A stretch of 64,000 nucleotides of DNA from NCBI GenBank assembly GCA_032821775.1, contig JAVLRN010000010.1, positions 1,860,001 to 1,924,000 on the forward strand, given 5' to 3'. Each line of letters opens with the position of its first letter. Within the stretch, counting starts at the first letter, position 1. Shown in pieces: positions 1-10,390 of the stretch. Made by a program: the position numbers and the translations under genes. The notes beneath the pieces were generated by a model, which was not told where the DNA came from, did no database searches, and was given only the letters and a program-made list of their open reading frames with translations. Source of the stretch: Sanguinoderma infundibulare (lineage: Eukaryota > Basidiomycota > Agaricomycetes > Polyporales > Polyporaceae).

Positions 1-245
1 AGTCTCTCATCACCCCAGATGGATGGAGTCTCACGATGTTGGGATGGGGTGGAATGGGTGCCAGACGGAGGTACGGCGAGTGGGAACGAGAAGGAGAAGG
101 ATGCATAGGGACGGTAGGTCGCAGATCCGGAAGGAGACGAAGGTGAGGAACGAAGCGGTTTGCCATCCTTGTCGTACCACTTCTGGATCTCTCGGAGTTC
201 CTGGTACGTCTGCTCGCCGTCCTGATCCCAAGTGTGCGATAGGAT
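1..245 (-). pseudogene. truncated HET-domain gene, 5' part
   Basis: The minus strand reads as the N-terminal third of a HET-domain protein, starting at the ILSHTWD motif and running off the left edge in frame near WGDERL. It matches the intact HET gene at 60883-63216 and the one at 43247-45553 closely. The start codon and about the first 20 residues are missing. At about 245 the coding sequence joins directly to sequence that in the sister copy lies near 40118, so roughly 0.6 kb holding the promoter and first codons has been deleted. HET proteins act in nonself recognition and programmed cell death in fungi; this copy cannot start normally. Whether the 3' part survives outside the window cannot be seen. 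Confidence 0.85.
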
Positions 246-835
246 GGTGCAACCTCATACCCGTCGTACACCGTCAGGTCGACGAAAAGTACATAGATCT
301 CACAGCATGAACGGGCAATCCTGCAAGACCGTCGATAAGCCTGGCTTCTGATCTGTGTTTGGTCTCGGCGGATCCGGGTCTGCCCTTCCTCGTATCAGCA
401 GGGTGGACGGCTCGGAATCGACAATTGGCGATGCTCACCTTCCAGAAGATCGGGCTTCGGAATCTCTCCCAATACTGCCAGCTCTAGTCGGGCGCCCAGC
501 ATCGCGACTATGGGGCCTCTGTGCACTCCACGGACACATCCAGAGCCATTTCAACGTCGGCCAGTAGTACCGAACCTAAGCTTCAATGCCAGGGTGAGTT
601 CAGCGATCACACGACGTAGGAACCCTGTATACGCACCTCGGCACCAGTAGGCAAGGTGCAAGAACCGGAGCGCCAACATCAGACTCACCTGCAGCCAGCC
701 ATGGCCATCATTCCGCACGTTGACGGCATGCCGCATTGACAGAACTCTACCACCTCGAGGTGAGTGCAAACGTTGACCGAGCTAGATTGCTTCCACCCAG
801 GGGTCGCGCAGCAGCATCTCCTTCTCAGATTCTGC
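246..835. repeat. HET-upstream segment, copy P1
   Basis: This block is similar along its length to 40118-40720 and to 52510-53080, the sequence upstream of HET genes A and C. It carries no convincing intact gene. Similarity fades after about 831. The block shows that the truncated HET at the window edge belongs to the same duplicated unit. Confidence 0.75.
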
Positions 836-999
836 TATCAGTGTTGCCAACATTTTCGCCCTTGCGGGGCAGTTGAACACGACTCCTGGCCGGATCGCCA
901 ACCTACCCTCGAAGTAAGTACCTTGTTGCCCGTAATGGGAGTGGATAATTGATGGCGGCTTCCAGCTGGAGTATCTTCTTGTTAGGTGCGTTGATCAGT

Positions 1000-1930
1000 C
1001 TTCACTATTGAACGTCACACAAGAATCGCTGACGAACCTCGTTGTGCCCTTAGGATGGGGTAGTATTTTTGCCGTGGTGTTCATGCGTAGGTACGGTCGT
1101 CTTCCGGTCCTGTTCTGGTCGCAGGCTGGCTAGTGGGCTGCACCTTTGCGCCTGACTTGACCACCTTCACAGGTGAGTGGGATTCCTAATCAACCAGGAT
1201 GTCTAGCATTGACTAACGACGGACCTGCATTCAGTAATGCAGTACTTAAACTCGTTTGCGTGTTCTCTTGCTGCGGCCGTACAGAATATCAACGGTGCAA
1301 GCTCGATCTTTGACGCCGCTCTGCCTGGCTTCGCTACAGTCCTTGCCACCCTCACTCCTCGGCAGCTCCTCTTGGCCATGGTATATGGCACGAACCCTCC
1401 TTCGATGGTCCTTACTGTCGAGTGCGACGTTCCCTCCAAGGTCTCTGCTACCGCAGAACCGGAGGCCGATGACCGTCGCTGCCTTGCATTGGTCCGTTAC
1501 GTCCCGTTCATCAGCAAAAAGGCGACAGCGATGGAGGGCCTGGCCACAAATCCACGTGATAGCCGGGCCGGGCCGTAATATGGAGGGGTTATACATACCT
1601 CTGCCTCGCCAGGCAAACGGTATGTGTATGTCGCCCGGATAGGCCATATATGCATACCCTTACCTGGAGAGGCAATAATATGCATACCTTGTCCAGGACG
1701 AACCACGGGTATATATGTGGGGGACCCCGCTAGCCCTGTTCACTCTCTCAAAGGCGAGGCAAAAATTAGCAAGCAAACCGGGCCTCTTGATTGTGTATAA
1801 TACAAGCCATTGGGGCCAACCTTGCGTGTACTTGCCCAATTCCGGTTGGCCGCCCCTAGAGAGTGGCAGCACTAAGGAGTTGGTGAGCGGTTCGGGCAAG
1901 ACGCTGCAGAGCTCACCTGCGAGGGAGGAG
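1000..1930 (+). other. exon-like relic and unassigned DNA
   Basis: Positions 1237-1510 read on the plus strand as a short hydrophobic peptide with NPPSMVLTVECD and CLALVRYVPF. A related peptide, with KVLSVDCD and CLALVVYVPP, occurs at 13751-13985, so both are probably exons or relics of one gene family. I do not recognise the family. The rest, about 1570-1930, has short TGCATACC-like motifs and no gene. The first gypsy element inserted at 1930. Confidence 0.35.
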
Positions 1931-2177
1931 TGATACGGCCAGTGGCAGACTAGCAATAAGCCTTAGACTGGGAGGGTGAATACCAACTCGAAGCTGAGGA
2001 TCCCCAGCTCCAAAGTGGCTGTTTATATAGACCTGCAGCACCTGGCTGACTAACCTACATGTGATACATGAGTAATCCTAAGGAAGGCGTTAGAATGTCA
2101 TGGAATGTCTGACCGGCATATGCTGAGTAAGGACTGACTAAAGATGAGTAATCATAAGTAAGCGTGATTTCGTAACA
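1931..2177 (-). repeat. 3' LTR of gypsy-1
   Basis: 247 bp, identical to 9380-9626 except for three transitions (near 1937, 2109 and 2153), all at CpG/TpG or CpG/CpA positions. It has TG...CA ends. Confidence 0.95.
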
Positions 2178-2192
2178 TTACCCCCCTCTGTA
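2178..2192 (-). other. polypurine tract of gypsy-1
   Basis: Directly upstream of the 3' LTR on the minus strand is the purine run AGAGGGGGG followed by TAA. This is the expected position for plus-strand DNA priming during reverse transcription. Confidence 0.75.
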
Positions 2193-2464
2193 GCATCAAG
2201 TCCTCTGGATGCTGACGAGGTAGTAGGTAAGGTTTTAATCGTTACTACCTGAGATTTCCTAGTGATTCTGGTCATCGGATAATTAAGGTGAACTAAAGGT
2301 CCTTCTGAAAAAGTAAACGAGGGGATCGAAGGGCGTAATACCATTACTGCTAAGGGTTCGTTTTGAGGAATGCCATTCCCCTAAGGTGGTATAATATGGG
2401 GATCTCCGCACAGGATCTCCTCACGTCTGCGATGACTATTAGAGGGAATTGATATAGTAATGGA

Positions 2465-5400
2465 TTAGTCTAGGGCTTTCATTCGAATATATCGTAATAT
2501 ATGACTATCCTGTTCATTCATAGCATTAGGGTTCTTAGATTTCCAAGTATCGTAAAGTTCAGTCCAATAATTCCAAGAGTCTGTATCGTAAAGGTATCGT
2601 TTATCATCCTTGTCCGTGGCGGAGAGTATAAAACGAGTGTGTATGCGTGGAGCAAACTTGTTGGCAGTGTGGAAAGCGGTGATAAGCTTCTTGGCTTCAT
2701 CAGTACGAAGTGTATCTGCATCCGATGGGACCCATTCTTGATCAGCACGTGTAAGTCCACACCATTTGACTAGGTAATGAACTTGTCGAGCGCGATCGGA
2801 TCCTTGTACAATCTTGGATTCTAAGATTGCTTCGACTTCCCGTTCAGGTTCTAGGAGAGTAGGTACTTCTCGACTAGCCTTGAATTGATTTGGGAATTCG
2901 GGGTCACGTGCAGGGGTTAGAAGCACTTCGTTGAATATGGGATGTTTGAGTTTCCATTTGGGCGGTAACTCTAGGCGATATGCACTAGCTCCGATCTTTT
3001 CGGCTATCCGGAAAGGGCCGTAGCGCTTATCCTCTAGCTTCTTGTTGGGACGATTGGTGGGAAAATCTCGTGCATCTACGTATACTTTATTGCCTATCTT
3101 GTATTCTCGTGCTGGTCGACGATGCTTATCGTAGTGTCGCTTCATGGCACCTTGCGCTATCTCCAACGCTTGTTCAGCCTGTTTCCCAATGCGTTGCATT
3201 CGCTCAGCGAACTGTTTGGCGGACTCGTTGATACCATCCTGCAGCGTCTCGACTCCAGTGTTGGGATGATGACCGTGAGTCATGAAGAAAGGGGACATCC
3301 CTGTGGATGCTTGTACTCGACATCGGTAAGCAAACTCGGCTAATGGTAACCATTCGACCCAGTCGTCTTGTCTGTGATTGATGAAGATCCGTAGATACGT
3401 CTGGATCTCCTGGTTCATGCGCTCGGTCTGACCATCTGTCTGAGGATGATAGGCTGTACTGGGATTGCCTTTTATCCCTAACTGACGGTAAACTTCCTTG
3501 GTGAAGGATGACACGAGTGTGGGACCTCGGTCCGACCATATGCGCTTAGGTAGACTGTGGGGAACGACCACATGTTTGATGAAGAGTCGAGCTTGTCCTT
3601 CCAAGTCTAATGTCTTTGAACAGGGAATAGCGATGTAGTCCTTCGACTTCATATCGACAAAGACTAGGATGGCGTCATGTCCATTGCAATTGGGAAGTCC
3701 AGTCATGTAGTCCATGGTAACGAATTGCCAATTCTGGTCAGGAATGGGGTTGGGATTGAGTGGTGCGGCACGTGGTTGTCGATCGATCTTGACACGTTGA
3801 CATGTGTGGCATCCGGCGACATACTTGATTACGTCTTTCCGAATGGAAGACCACCAATAAGATCTTGAGATTAGATCTTGTGTCTTGACTGTACCTGGGT
3901 GTCCAGCTGCGATCGAATCGTGATGTGATGCGATGACGCGTCCGCGGAGTTCCGAGTGGTTCGGAATGACCATCTTCCCTCTCCTGTAGATTAAGCCGTC
4001 CTTGGCTAATTCCCAGTCATTATCCTTTCCTACTTTCTCAACGACAAAGCGGTCATAAAGTTTAACGTGTGCCAAACACATTTCCTTTATATTGTGTGCG
4101 CCGTCTATCGTATGAGAAGCTGCAAACCAGTGTTCTTTGAGCATAGTGTAGTCGTTGACTATGGGACCTGTTTCGTGGTCCACACGTCTAGACAATGCAT
4201 CTACTTTGCCCATAGTACGACCTGGTTTATGAACTAACTTGAAATGGTAATTTGAGAGAATAGTTGACCAACGCGCTTGACGAGCGTTTAGTCGTTGCGG
4301 TTTATGGAAATATTCAGGATTCTTGTGATCATTATGAATCTCGAATTCACGCGCATTCTGGAGGAAATGACGCCACTCCTGGATTGCGGTGATTACCGAC
4401 AACATCTCTCTATCCCAAATCTCGTAGTTGCGTTGTGCAGGTCGTAAGGAATGTGATAAAAAGGCAATAGGTTTCCAAAGTCCGTCCTGCTTCTACGAGA
4501 GCTCAGCTCCAATTGCGAAGTTCGAAGCATCGCATTCTACCTTAAAGGGATCCGTGTCATTTGGTATGGCTAACACGGGGGCGTGAGTGATTGCACGCTT
4601 GATTCCCTCAAAGGCGAGCTGATGCTCAATAGTCCAGGACCATTCATTAAGACCCGTGAGACGATTCAACGGTCCAGCAATCTTCAAGAAGTCTTTGATA
4701 AACCGTCTATAGAAATTTGCAAATCCGAGGAAACCTTGTACATCACGTTTGCACGTGGGAACTGGCCAATCGGTAACGCCTTGGATCTTACCCGGATCCA
4801 TACGGATTAATCCGGGGGCGATGATATGACCTAAGTACTCGGTTTCTTGGGTTTCGAATTCACATTTCTGCGGTTTACACGTAAGGTGATTGTCTCGAAG
4901 GATCTGAAGAACTTGTCGAACGATGCGTCTATGCTCTACTAAATCGGCGGTGCAGATGATGATATCGTCCAAATACACAATGACTTTTCCACGAAGAATC
5001 AGATCTCGGAAGATCGTGTTCATCATCGTTTGGAAGGTAGCGGGGGAATTCGTTAAGCCGAAGAACATGACGAGAGGTTCATACAAGCCGTGGTTTGTGA
5101 TAAACGCTGCTTTTTCCTCATCGCCATCGACTAATCGAATGTTGTTGTATCCCCAACGGATGTCAAGCTTGGTATAGTATTTGGCGCCTTTCAGCCGATC
5201 TAAGATTTCCTGCATTAGAGGAAGAGGGTACACGTTTTTCTTAGTCATGGTGTTCAGCTGTCGGTAGTCCTGAACAGGACGCAGCTTCCCATCCTTTTTC
5301 TTGACAAAGAAGAACGGTGCTTCCCACGGGGATTTCGATGGACGTATTCGACCCGTGGTAAGGTTTTCCTCTAAGAAGACATCTAAAGCATCTTGTTCGC

Positions 5401-6424
5401 TCTGGGTCATGGGATATAGTTTACCACAATAAGGTTTAGCACCTTCGACTAGCTCAATCGCGTGATCATAAGGCCGTCGTTCGGGAAGAGTAGAGAACGT
5501 CGCTTCGTCAAAGACGTCACGGAAATCTCGATACTGTTCTGGAACCATTTCCTCGAACGTGGATTCTTTCTTAGCCTCATTCTGTTTGATCGCAATTTCC
5601 ATAGCTACGGAGGTCTTGGCGCGAACCTGGACTGATCGGGCTTCAAGCCACGACCGTACGTTAAGAGAGAATACTCGTTCACCAGCGCTGACGATATGTT
5701 GGCAAGTACTTGGACATCGGTTGAACTCGACTGTCTTGTTCTTCCAATGTATTGATGGATTGTGATGCTCAATCCAGTCATGTCCGAGATAAATGTCCAT
5801 TTTGCCTAAATCAGTAACCAAGAGCGAAATACGCTCAGCATGGTTTCCGATTATGAGTTCTACGTCAATGTAATGCGTGATTCGGCCACCCGTATTGGGA
5901 GATCCATCAGCGTTGAACACGTCAATAGGATGAGGGAATGGCTTAGGCGTCAAGCCTGCACGCTGAACGAAGTTTCTATTGATACAAGAACCGGTGCATC
6001 CAGTGTCCGTGAGAGCCTTGGTGTCGTAAACCTGAAGAGTTTCCAGGTTTTTGATCATGACGGGCATGTCTAGTTGTTTGGTGCCAGTGCCTCGTACTAC
6101 CTTGAAGTACGAAGGACCGTAGTTCATTACCCGAATGGCGTTATTAGGTTTGGTTTTTGGCTCTGTCGCACACACAGATTTTTCACATGTTTTTGTATTT
6201 TTAGAAGAGAAATTAAGCACGGATTCCCGTCTGCCGCGCTGATTGTTGCCTGTATGTTGGCTCCGACGATCAGTCGTCTCTTCGGTAAGTATAATGTTAC
6301 GTAACTGAATAGGGTGGGGTGTGATGGTTGAGTCCGATGAATAAGTAGGCATATCGAAGGTATCCGAGTCCAAAACAGAAAAACGATTATTGTACAGTGT
6401 TGAGCGAGGTGTGTGTGCGCTCAC
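2465..6424 (-). pseudogene. gypsy-1 pol: protease, RT, RNase H, integrase, chromodomain
   Basis: One reading frame of about 1,320 codons is interrupted only by an amber codon at 4493-4495. The protease has ALTDTGCTG. The reverse transcriptase has YPLPLMQEIL, LDIRWGYNNIR and the catalytic YLDD. RNase H begins at KVECDASN, and the amber codon follows GAELS, where related proteins usually have glutamine (CAG to TAG). Integrase shows the HHCC zinc motif (HHDSIAAGHPG ... CHTCQ) and a D,D,E core with SDRGPTLVSSF and YHPQTDGQTERMNQE. The C terminus carries a chromodomain (VEAILESKI ... YLVKWCGL ... EWVPSDAD) that in chromoviruses steers insertion to marked chromatin. The frame starts with GTG overlapping the gag stop (GTGA), in the -1 frame relative to gag, so expression needs frameshifting or reinitiation. 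Confidence 0.93.
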
Positions 6425-7683
6425 GTCTGCTCGTAAGGAAAAAGCGATTCATCAATTTCGTCCGCAAACTGAGATCTAACGTCCGCATATCCATCTTCGT
6501 ATGGTGCCTGCTCCTGTTCCTGCTCTTGACGGTATCCGGGTAACTCCTGCCCGGTCATCTGCGTGAGGAAGTCCTCGGGATCTTTGGCTGCGAAATGCCG
6601 AATCTCCGCTAGGAATGCTTCTCGATTGTCGCATTCTTCCCATCGCCGCTTCTGCGTGGCCGCTGCTCCCGAGCGATTAGGGATGTGCCACATGTCTCCA
6701 CATGTGCCCTTCTCGCTCTGCTTCGCTCCGCACTTCCGGCATGGGCGCGCTCTAAGCCGATCAATGTCCATCGGCTGTCCTGCTCCTCCATAGGTGACTC
6801 CAGTACCTGTGCGTCTGTCTCCTGGCATCATAGGAGGTGGTGGTGGACGAGGTGCGTAGTACTGAGGTGGAGGTTGTCGAGGAGCGGGGTATTGCGCATA
6901 CCTTGGCTGGAATGGTGGGTACTGCGGAGGGTATTGGGGCGGTGGGTATCGTGGCGCCGCGTGTTGCTGCGGTAAGGGACGGGAAGGGACTCGTGGGACG
7001 AACTGCTGCTGCAGAGGACGACGTTGGGCTTCAAAGGTCCGATGGAAGATTCGTTGATCGTTATCGAGCTTGATCACGAGGGTTTTCCACCCATTGTAAT
7101 CAGCGGGGGGATTGGGCGATGAACTGATCCGTTCGTGTATGTGCCGGGGAAGAGCATTCTGCAGCCGATACATGTTGATCGCGGAACTGCGATCCGCTAC
7201 AGTTTCTCCAGCCCGATTCATCAGATCTTCCCAATGATCGAAGAAGTCTTCGGCCCATTGTCTGCCCATCGTAGTCTGACTAAGTTCGATGATTGCGTCA
7301 TTCTGGTAGTTCACAGGCTTGAACTTGTTCGTAAGAGCGGTCCAGAACGCTGCTATATCGGTATAGTCCCAAGAGTTATTGTTCGCGACAAACTTCTCCC
7401 TAACTAAGTTCCTTTTCCACCTGTCTACGTTCACTCCCTTGATCCGCGATAAGATCATAGATATCGCTGAATCCTTTTCCAGGCCGGCCACGTAGACCTG
7501 CATTGTAGACTTCCATTCTTCGAAGTCTGGGGCGACTCTGTCGAAGGAGTCAGGCTCGGCGATTTTTGGTGCGGAGGCGCGGACCTGGTGCGCTGGTCGG
7601 TTCGTGATGCTGTTTGCGAGCGCCGTGAACTGATCTTCGAAGAATTGGCGCGTTGCCTGGTCGAATGCCATTGCTTGCGCCAT
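6421..7683 (-). CDS. gypsy-1 Gag (capsid/nucleocapsid)
   Basis: 420 codons from an ATG. The first 220 residues are a helical capsid-like region (FEEWKSTMQVY, FWTALTNKFKP, WAEDFFDHWEDLM). A proline-, glutamine- and tyrosine-rich linker follows, with repeated PPQYPPQYPP. A cysteine/histidine motif, CRKCGAKQ ... CGDMWH, replaces the usual CCHC knuckle. The acidic tail is rich in QEQEQE. The stop overlaps the start of pol, and a run of five T on the coding strand (6439-6443) lies a few codons before it and could support -1 slippage. The frame is intact. Confidence 0.9.
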   Translation of the reverse strand: MAQAMAFDQATRQFFEDQFTALANSITNRPAHQVRASAPKIAEPDSFDRVAPDFEEWKSTMQVYVAGLEKDSAISMILSRIKGVNVDRWKRNLVREKFVANNNSWDYTDIAAFWTALTNKFKPVNYQNDAIIELSQTTMGRQWAEDFFDHWEDLMNRAGETVADRSSAINMYRLQNALPRHIHERISSSPNPPADYNGWKTLVIKLDNDQRIFHRTFEAQRRPLQQQFVPRVPSRPLPQQHAAPRYPPPQYPPQYPPFQPRYAQYPAPRQPPPQYYAPRPPPPPMMPGDRRTGTGVTYGGAGQPMDIDRLRARPCRKCGAKQSEKGTCGDMWHIPNRSGAAATQKRRWEECDNREAFLAEIRHFAAKDPEDFLTQMTGQELPGYRQEQEQEQAPYEDGYADVRSQFADEIDESLFPYEQT

Positions 7684-8480
7684 TGTTCTATGACGGCTGG
7701 GTGGTTGGCTGATCGCGGGGGTCTGGGTGGTAGGCTGGGTGGTGCCTTGGGGAGTGGGAACGGGTCGTGCAGTTTCGGTGGGAGTGGGGTCGGTAACACG
7801 GAGGTTTGCGAGTTCGGCGGTGAGGGCGAGCGAGTCAGATCGATGACGACCTGCGGCTTCTGGCTCGTGGAAGGGGAGGTTCTTGGCTTCTTCGGCAAGT
7901 TCTCGCTGTTTTCCTCGGCTGCTTCCGGCGACCGGAGACGCTTGAGGACTCTCGTGGGAAGGGGTCCGAGAGAGTGGTCGTACTCGTGTAGAAGCTGCTG
8001 GCGACGTTCCAGCTCCTTGGATGATGACGGGGATATGGGCTGTGACAGGGGAAGGGGTGCGGACACGCTCGGTCCGTTCGTACGGCTTGGGTTGGGGTGG
8101 ACGCTGCTGACGTGGTCGTTCACGAGACGGTCCAGATACCGAAGCTTCTGATCCAGATGCTTCTGCTGCCGGTGCTTCTCGCGGGATGATGCAGTGACGA
8201 GGGTTGCTGGAGCTGAGGTAGTTATTAGGACTGTGTCGATGGGGACAGGGTTGTTCTGCACAGTAGTCGACCTTGTCTTCTCCTGCACTGACGTGGTGGT
8301 AGGCGTCTTTCCACTGTTGGGTAGTGGTGAGGCACTCGAAGTGCTTAGCCCCTTGACAAGCCGTGACGCTTGTTGTGCTCGCGCGATGGTCGCACGAATA
8401 CTAGGTGGTGGGGATGGAGACGGGGATGGATATTTTTGAGGTGCGGCGTAGGTTGCGAGGAGTTGATCCCAGAGGTCCAT
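7455..8480 (-). CDS. gypsy-1 accessory ORF1, proline/serine-rich
   Basis: 341 codons from a true ATG (MDLWDQLLATY), overlapping the start of gag by about 230 nt in another frame. The product is disordered, rich in S, P and basic residues, with PLPTRVLKRLRSPE and KKPRTSPS, which look like nuclear-localisation clusters. I recognise no domain. Gag begins in the -1 frame relative to it, so ORF1 could be an N-terminal extension of Gag reached by frameshifting or a separate accessory protein. A similar proline-rich frame precedes gag in the second gypsy element. Confidence 0.6.
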   Translation of the reverse strand: MDLWDQLLATYAAPQKYPSPSPSPPPSIRATIARAQQASRLVKGLSTSSASPLPNSGKTPTTTSVQEKTRSTTVQNNPVPIDTVLITTSAPATLVTASSREKHRQQKHLDQKLRYLDRLVNDHVSSVHPNPSRTNGPSVSAPLPLSQPISPSSSKELERRQQLLHEYDHSLGPLPTRVLKRLRSPEAAEENSENLPKKPRTSPSTSQKPQVVIDLTRSPSPPNSQTSVLPTPLPPKLHDPFPLPKAPPSLPPRPPRSANHPAVIEQWRKQWHSTRQRANSSKISSRRSQTASRTDQRTRSAPPHQKSPSLTPSTESPQTSKNGSLQCRSTWPAWKRIQRYL

Positions 8481-8615
8481 ATGACTAAGAAAAGGAAAGA
8501 TGTACGTAAGCGCACAGTAACGCTACGTGAGAGTATCCAAACTATATAGCAATTTTACCGCGGTATGGCTAACCGGGGTCTCCTGCGCGTGATTGTCACA
8601 CTGGGTGACTGACTA

Positions 8616-9290
8616 TCACGTGGAATAGGGGCGGTATGCAGTAAAAAGTACAAAGAGTCTAAAGAAGAATGGGGTAGTTTCTACAACTAGTCCGCTGGCT
8701 CGGTACGTAGGGAAAATGAAGGTGATGTTGTCGGGAAGGGTGTGGTAAAGGAGGCGTGACACGTATGCAATGGTGACATGTTCGTGCCTGTTGTTGAGGA
8801 TGTGTGTGAAGGTTGCGTGGGACGCAGGGATTTGGGGATACTCCAGTGGGGTGTAGTCGGAGTTTGAGTCGTAATCGGAGTCGTTAGCTGGGTACGGAGG
8901 TACCTGGTCTTCGTCAAGGGTCGTGCTTGAACGCGCCTCTACGTCGGCATCAATGTTCGAGTCGTGAGGGGAATTGGGATGAGTCGAGTCGAATTGCGAA
9001 TCGGATCGGATCGAGTCGGCGTGTGCTACAGCCGCTGCATAGTAGTCGGGGGACGAAAGCTGAGAATGGAAATGATACACGGGGCCGGAAGTCGGAATGC
9101 GAGGAGGCGGGATCGGAAGAGGCGGTGTCGAGGTACTGGATGCGGTAGTCGGCGGGGGTGAAGGTGAATGGGTGAGGATGTGAAAAGAGCTGTCGTCGAG
9201 ACGTACAACGTACTCAGGATAGAGCTCTTCGAGGGTGAGGCAGTAAGGGGTCGGAGGGCGGGAGGGTGATGAGGACGCCACGGTTGGCAA
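8616..9290 (-). CDS. gypsy-1 leader ORF0 without AUG
   Basis: An open frame of over 220 codons lies between the 5' LTR and ORF1 on the coding strand. It contains LTLEELYPEYVVRLDD, a long acidic and serine/proline-rich middle (DSDYDSNSDYTPLEYP) and a more hydrophobic end (HEHVTIAYVSRLLYHTLPD). It contains no ATG; the best start-type codon is TTG near 9290, and the frame stays open back into the LTR. It may need splicing or a non-AUG start, or it may be decaying. Function unknown. Confidence 0.45.
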   Translation of the reverse strand: MPTVASSSPSRPPTPYCLTLEELYPEYVVRLDDSSFHILTHSPSPPPTTASSTSTPPLPIPPPRIPTSGPVYHFHSQLSSPDYYAAAVAHADSIRSDSQFDSTHPNSPHDSNIDADVEARSSTTLDEDQVPPYPANDSDYDSNSDYTPLEYPQIPASHATFTHILNNRHEHVTIAYVSRLLYHTLPDNITFIFPTYRASGLVVETTPFFFRLFVLFTAYRPYST

Positions 9291-9314
9291 CGAAGGCGGT
9301 GCGCCGTAGGTCGA

Positions 9315-9368
9315 GGGGTAGGGGTAAGGGGTAAGGGGTAAGGGGTAAGGGGTAAGGGGTAAGGGGTA
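9315..9368 (+). repeat. (GGGGTAA)n tandem repeat
   Basis: Six perfect GGGGTAA units (9321-9362) flanked by GGGGTA half-units lie just inside the 5' LTR next to the primer-binding site. On the element's RNA the repeat is C-rich (TTACCCC). The DNA plus strand could form G-quadruplexes. It lies inside a transposon leader and is not a telomere. Confidence 0.9.
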
Positions 9369-9378
9369 GCTTCGAGTT
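9368..9378 (-). other. self-complementary primer-binding site of gypsy-1
   Basis: One nucleotide past the 5' LTR the coding strand reads AACTCGAAGCT. This is the exact complement of AGCTTCGAGTT, found inside the LTR at 9444-9434, at the predicted 5' end of the transcript. No tRNA-like PBS beginning TGG is present. This is the arrangement of self-primed Tf1/sushi elements, where the first 11 nt of the RNA fold back as primer. Confidence 0.8.
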
Positions 9379-9379
9379 A

Positions 9380-9626
9380 TGATACAGCCAGTGGCAGACT
9401 AGCAATAAGCCTTAGACTGGGAGGGTGAATACCAACTCGAAGCTGAGGATCCCCAGCTCCAAAGTGGCTGTTTATATAGACCTGCAGCACCTGGCTGACT
9501 AACCTACATGTGATACATGAGTAATCCTAAGGAAGGCGTTAGAATGTCATGGAATGTCCGACCGGCATATGCTGAGTAAGGACTGACTAAAGATGAGTAA
9601 TCGTAAGTAAGCGTGATTTCGTAACA
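9380..9626 (-). repeat. 5' LTR of gypsy-1
   Basis: 247-bp LTR with TG...CA ends on the transcribed strand, followed outside by the AGGAG target duplication. It holds the promoter (TATA near 9471-9479) and the predicted RNA start. Confidence 0.95.
9434..9480 (-). promoter_or_regulatory. gypsy-1 core promoter and RNA start
   Basis: A TATA box (TCTATATAAA on the minus strand, 9480-9471) lies about 30 nt upstream of AGCTTCGAGTT (9444-9434). That spacing supports 9444 as transcription start, independently of the match between this 11-mer and the primer site. Confidence 0.65.
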
Positions 9627-10390
9627 AGGAGTCGAGGCTGAGGCAGTGGCTGAAGGCAGCGGTTTTGGGAGCCGGAGCTGCGGACCATTCGCAGACTACC
9701 GTACTGGACTGAGGTCATGTGTGTCCACGATGTGATCTATGCGGTGTGTTGTTTGTTATAATATCAAGAAAGCTACCTGCGGAACAGAGATGGTAAACAC
9801 AACCCCTGCGTGCCTACTCGCTGGATCCCTATGTCTGTTCTCATCTCATGCCACACAGCTCATGGTGCGTCAAGACCAAGACTGCCAACTTGTACTGGCG
9901 GACAGCTCCCAACCTAATACACACTGAACATAGGCACCACCTCCGACAGGCCCCTCGACGCATCCAGCAGCTCCACATCCTCCACCGACATTGCCCGTAC
10001 GTCACTCACCTGCCCCATGAACAATATCTCGCCCAGCTTGCAAATCGTCCCCTCCGCTGGCAGCTTCCCCTCCTCCAGGTATGCCCATACATGCCACGCC
10101 ATGCACACACTGGGCACAGTGATCGAGCGGTGTCTGTGCGAGTTTTGCACGAGCAGCCCTGCACCTCGGTACTGCTCCCGCACCACGAGCGCATCCCCGA
10201 GAGGACACACTGGATCGTACTTCAGCTGTACGATGAGGATGGGGTGCGATGTGGTCTGCACCCTGAGAGTACCTGTGTACTGCCACTTCGGCCGCACAGA
10301 CCACTCTGTACACCCAAGGGAATGTATGGCCCAGATCGGCCCCGCCGTCCGCATGCTGCGCGTGAGGTTGATGTAGTACACCCGGTACAC

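Larger units (their letters stand above)
1931..9626 (-). mobile_element. Ty3/gypsy chromovirus, full length (gypsy-1)
   Basis: Two 247-bp direct repeats, 1931-2177 and 9380-9626, both start TGATAC and end GTAACA. They bound a 7.7-kb element transcribed leftward. The 5-bp sequence AGGAG lies immediately outside both ends (1926-1930 and 9627-9631), a perfect target-site duplication. In transcription order it holds the 5' LTR, a primer site, two accessory reading frames, gag, pol (protease, reverse transcriptase, RNase H, integrase, chromodomain), a polypurine tract and the 3' LTR. The LTRs differ at only three positions by eye, so insertion is recent. The chromodomain and self-priming signature place it with the Tf1/sushi-like chromoviruses. 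Apart from one amber codon in pol it looks complete. Confidence 0.95.

Noticed and set aside
9315..9368. Telomere-like repeat
   Set aside because: Short, unit GGGGTAA differs from TTAGGG, and it lies inside a retrotransposon leader.
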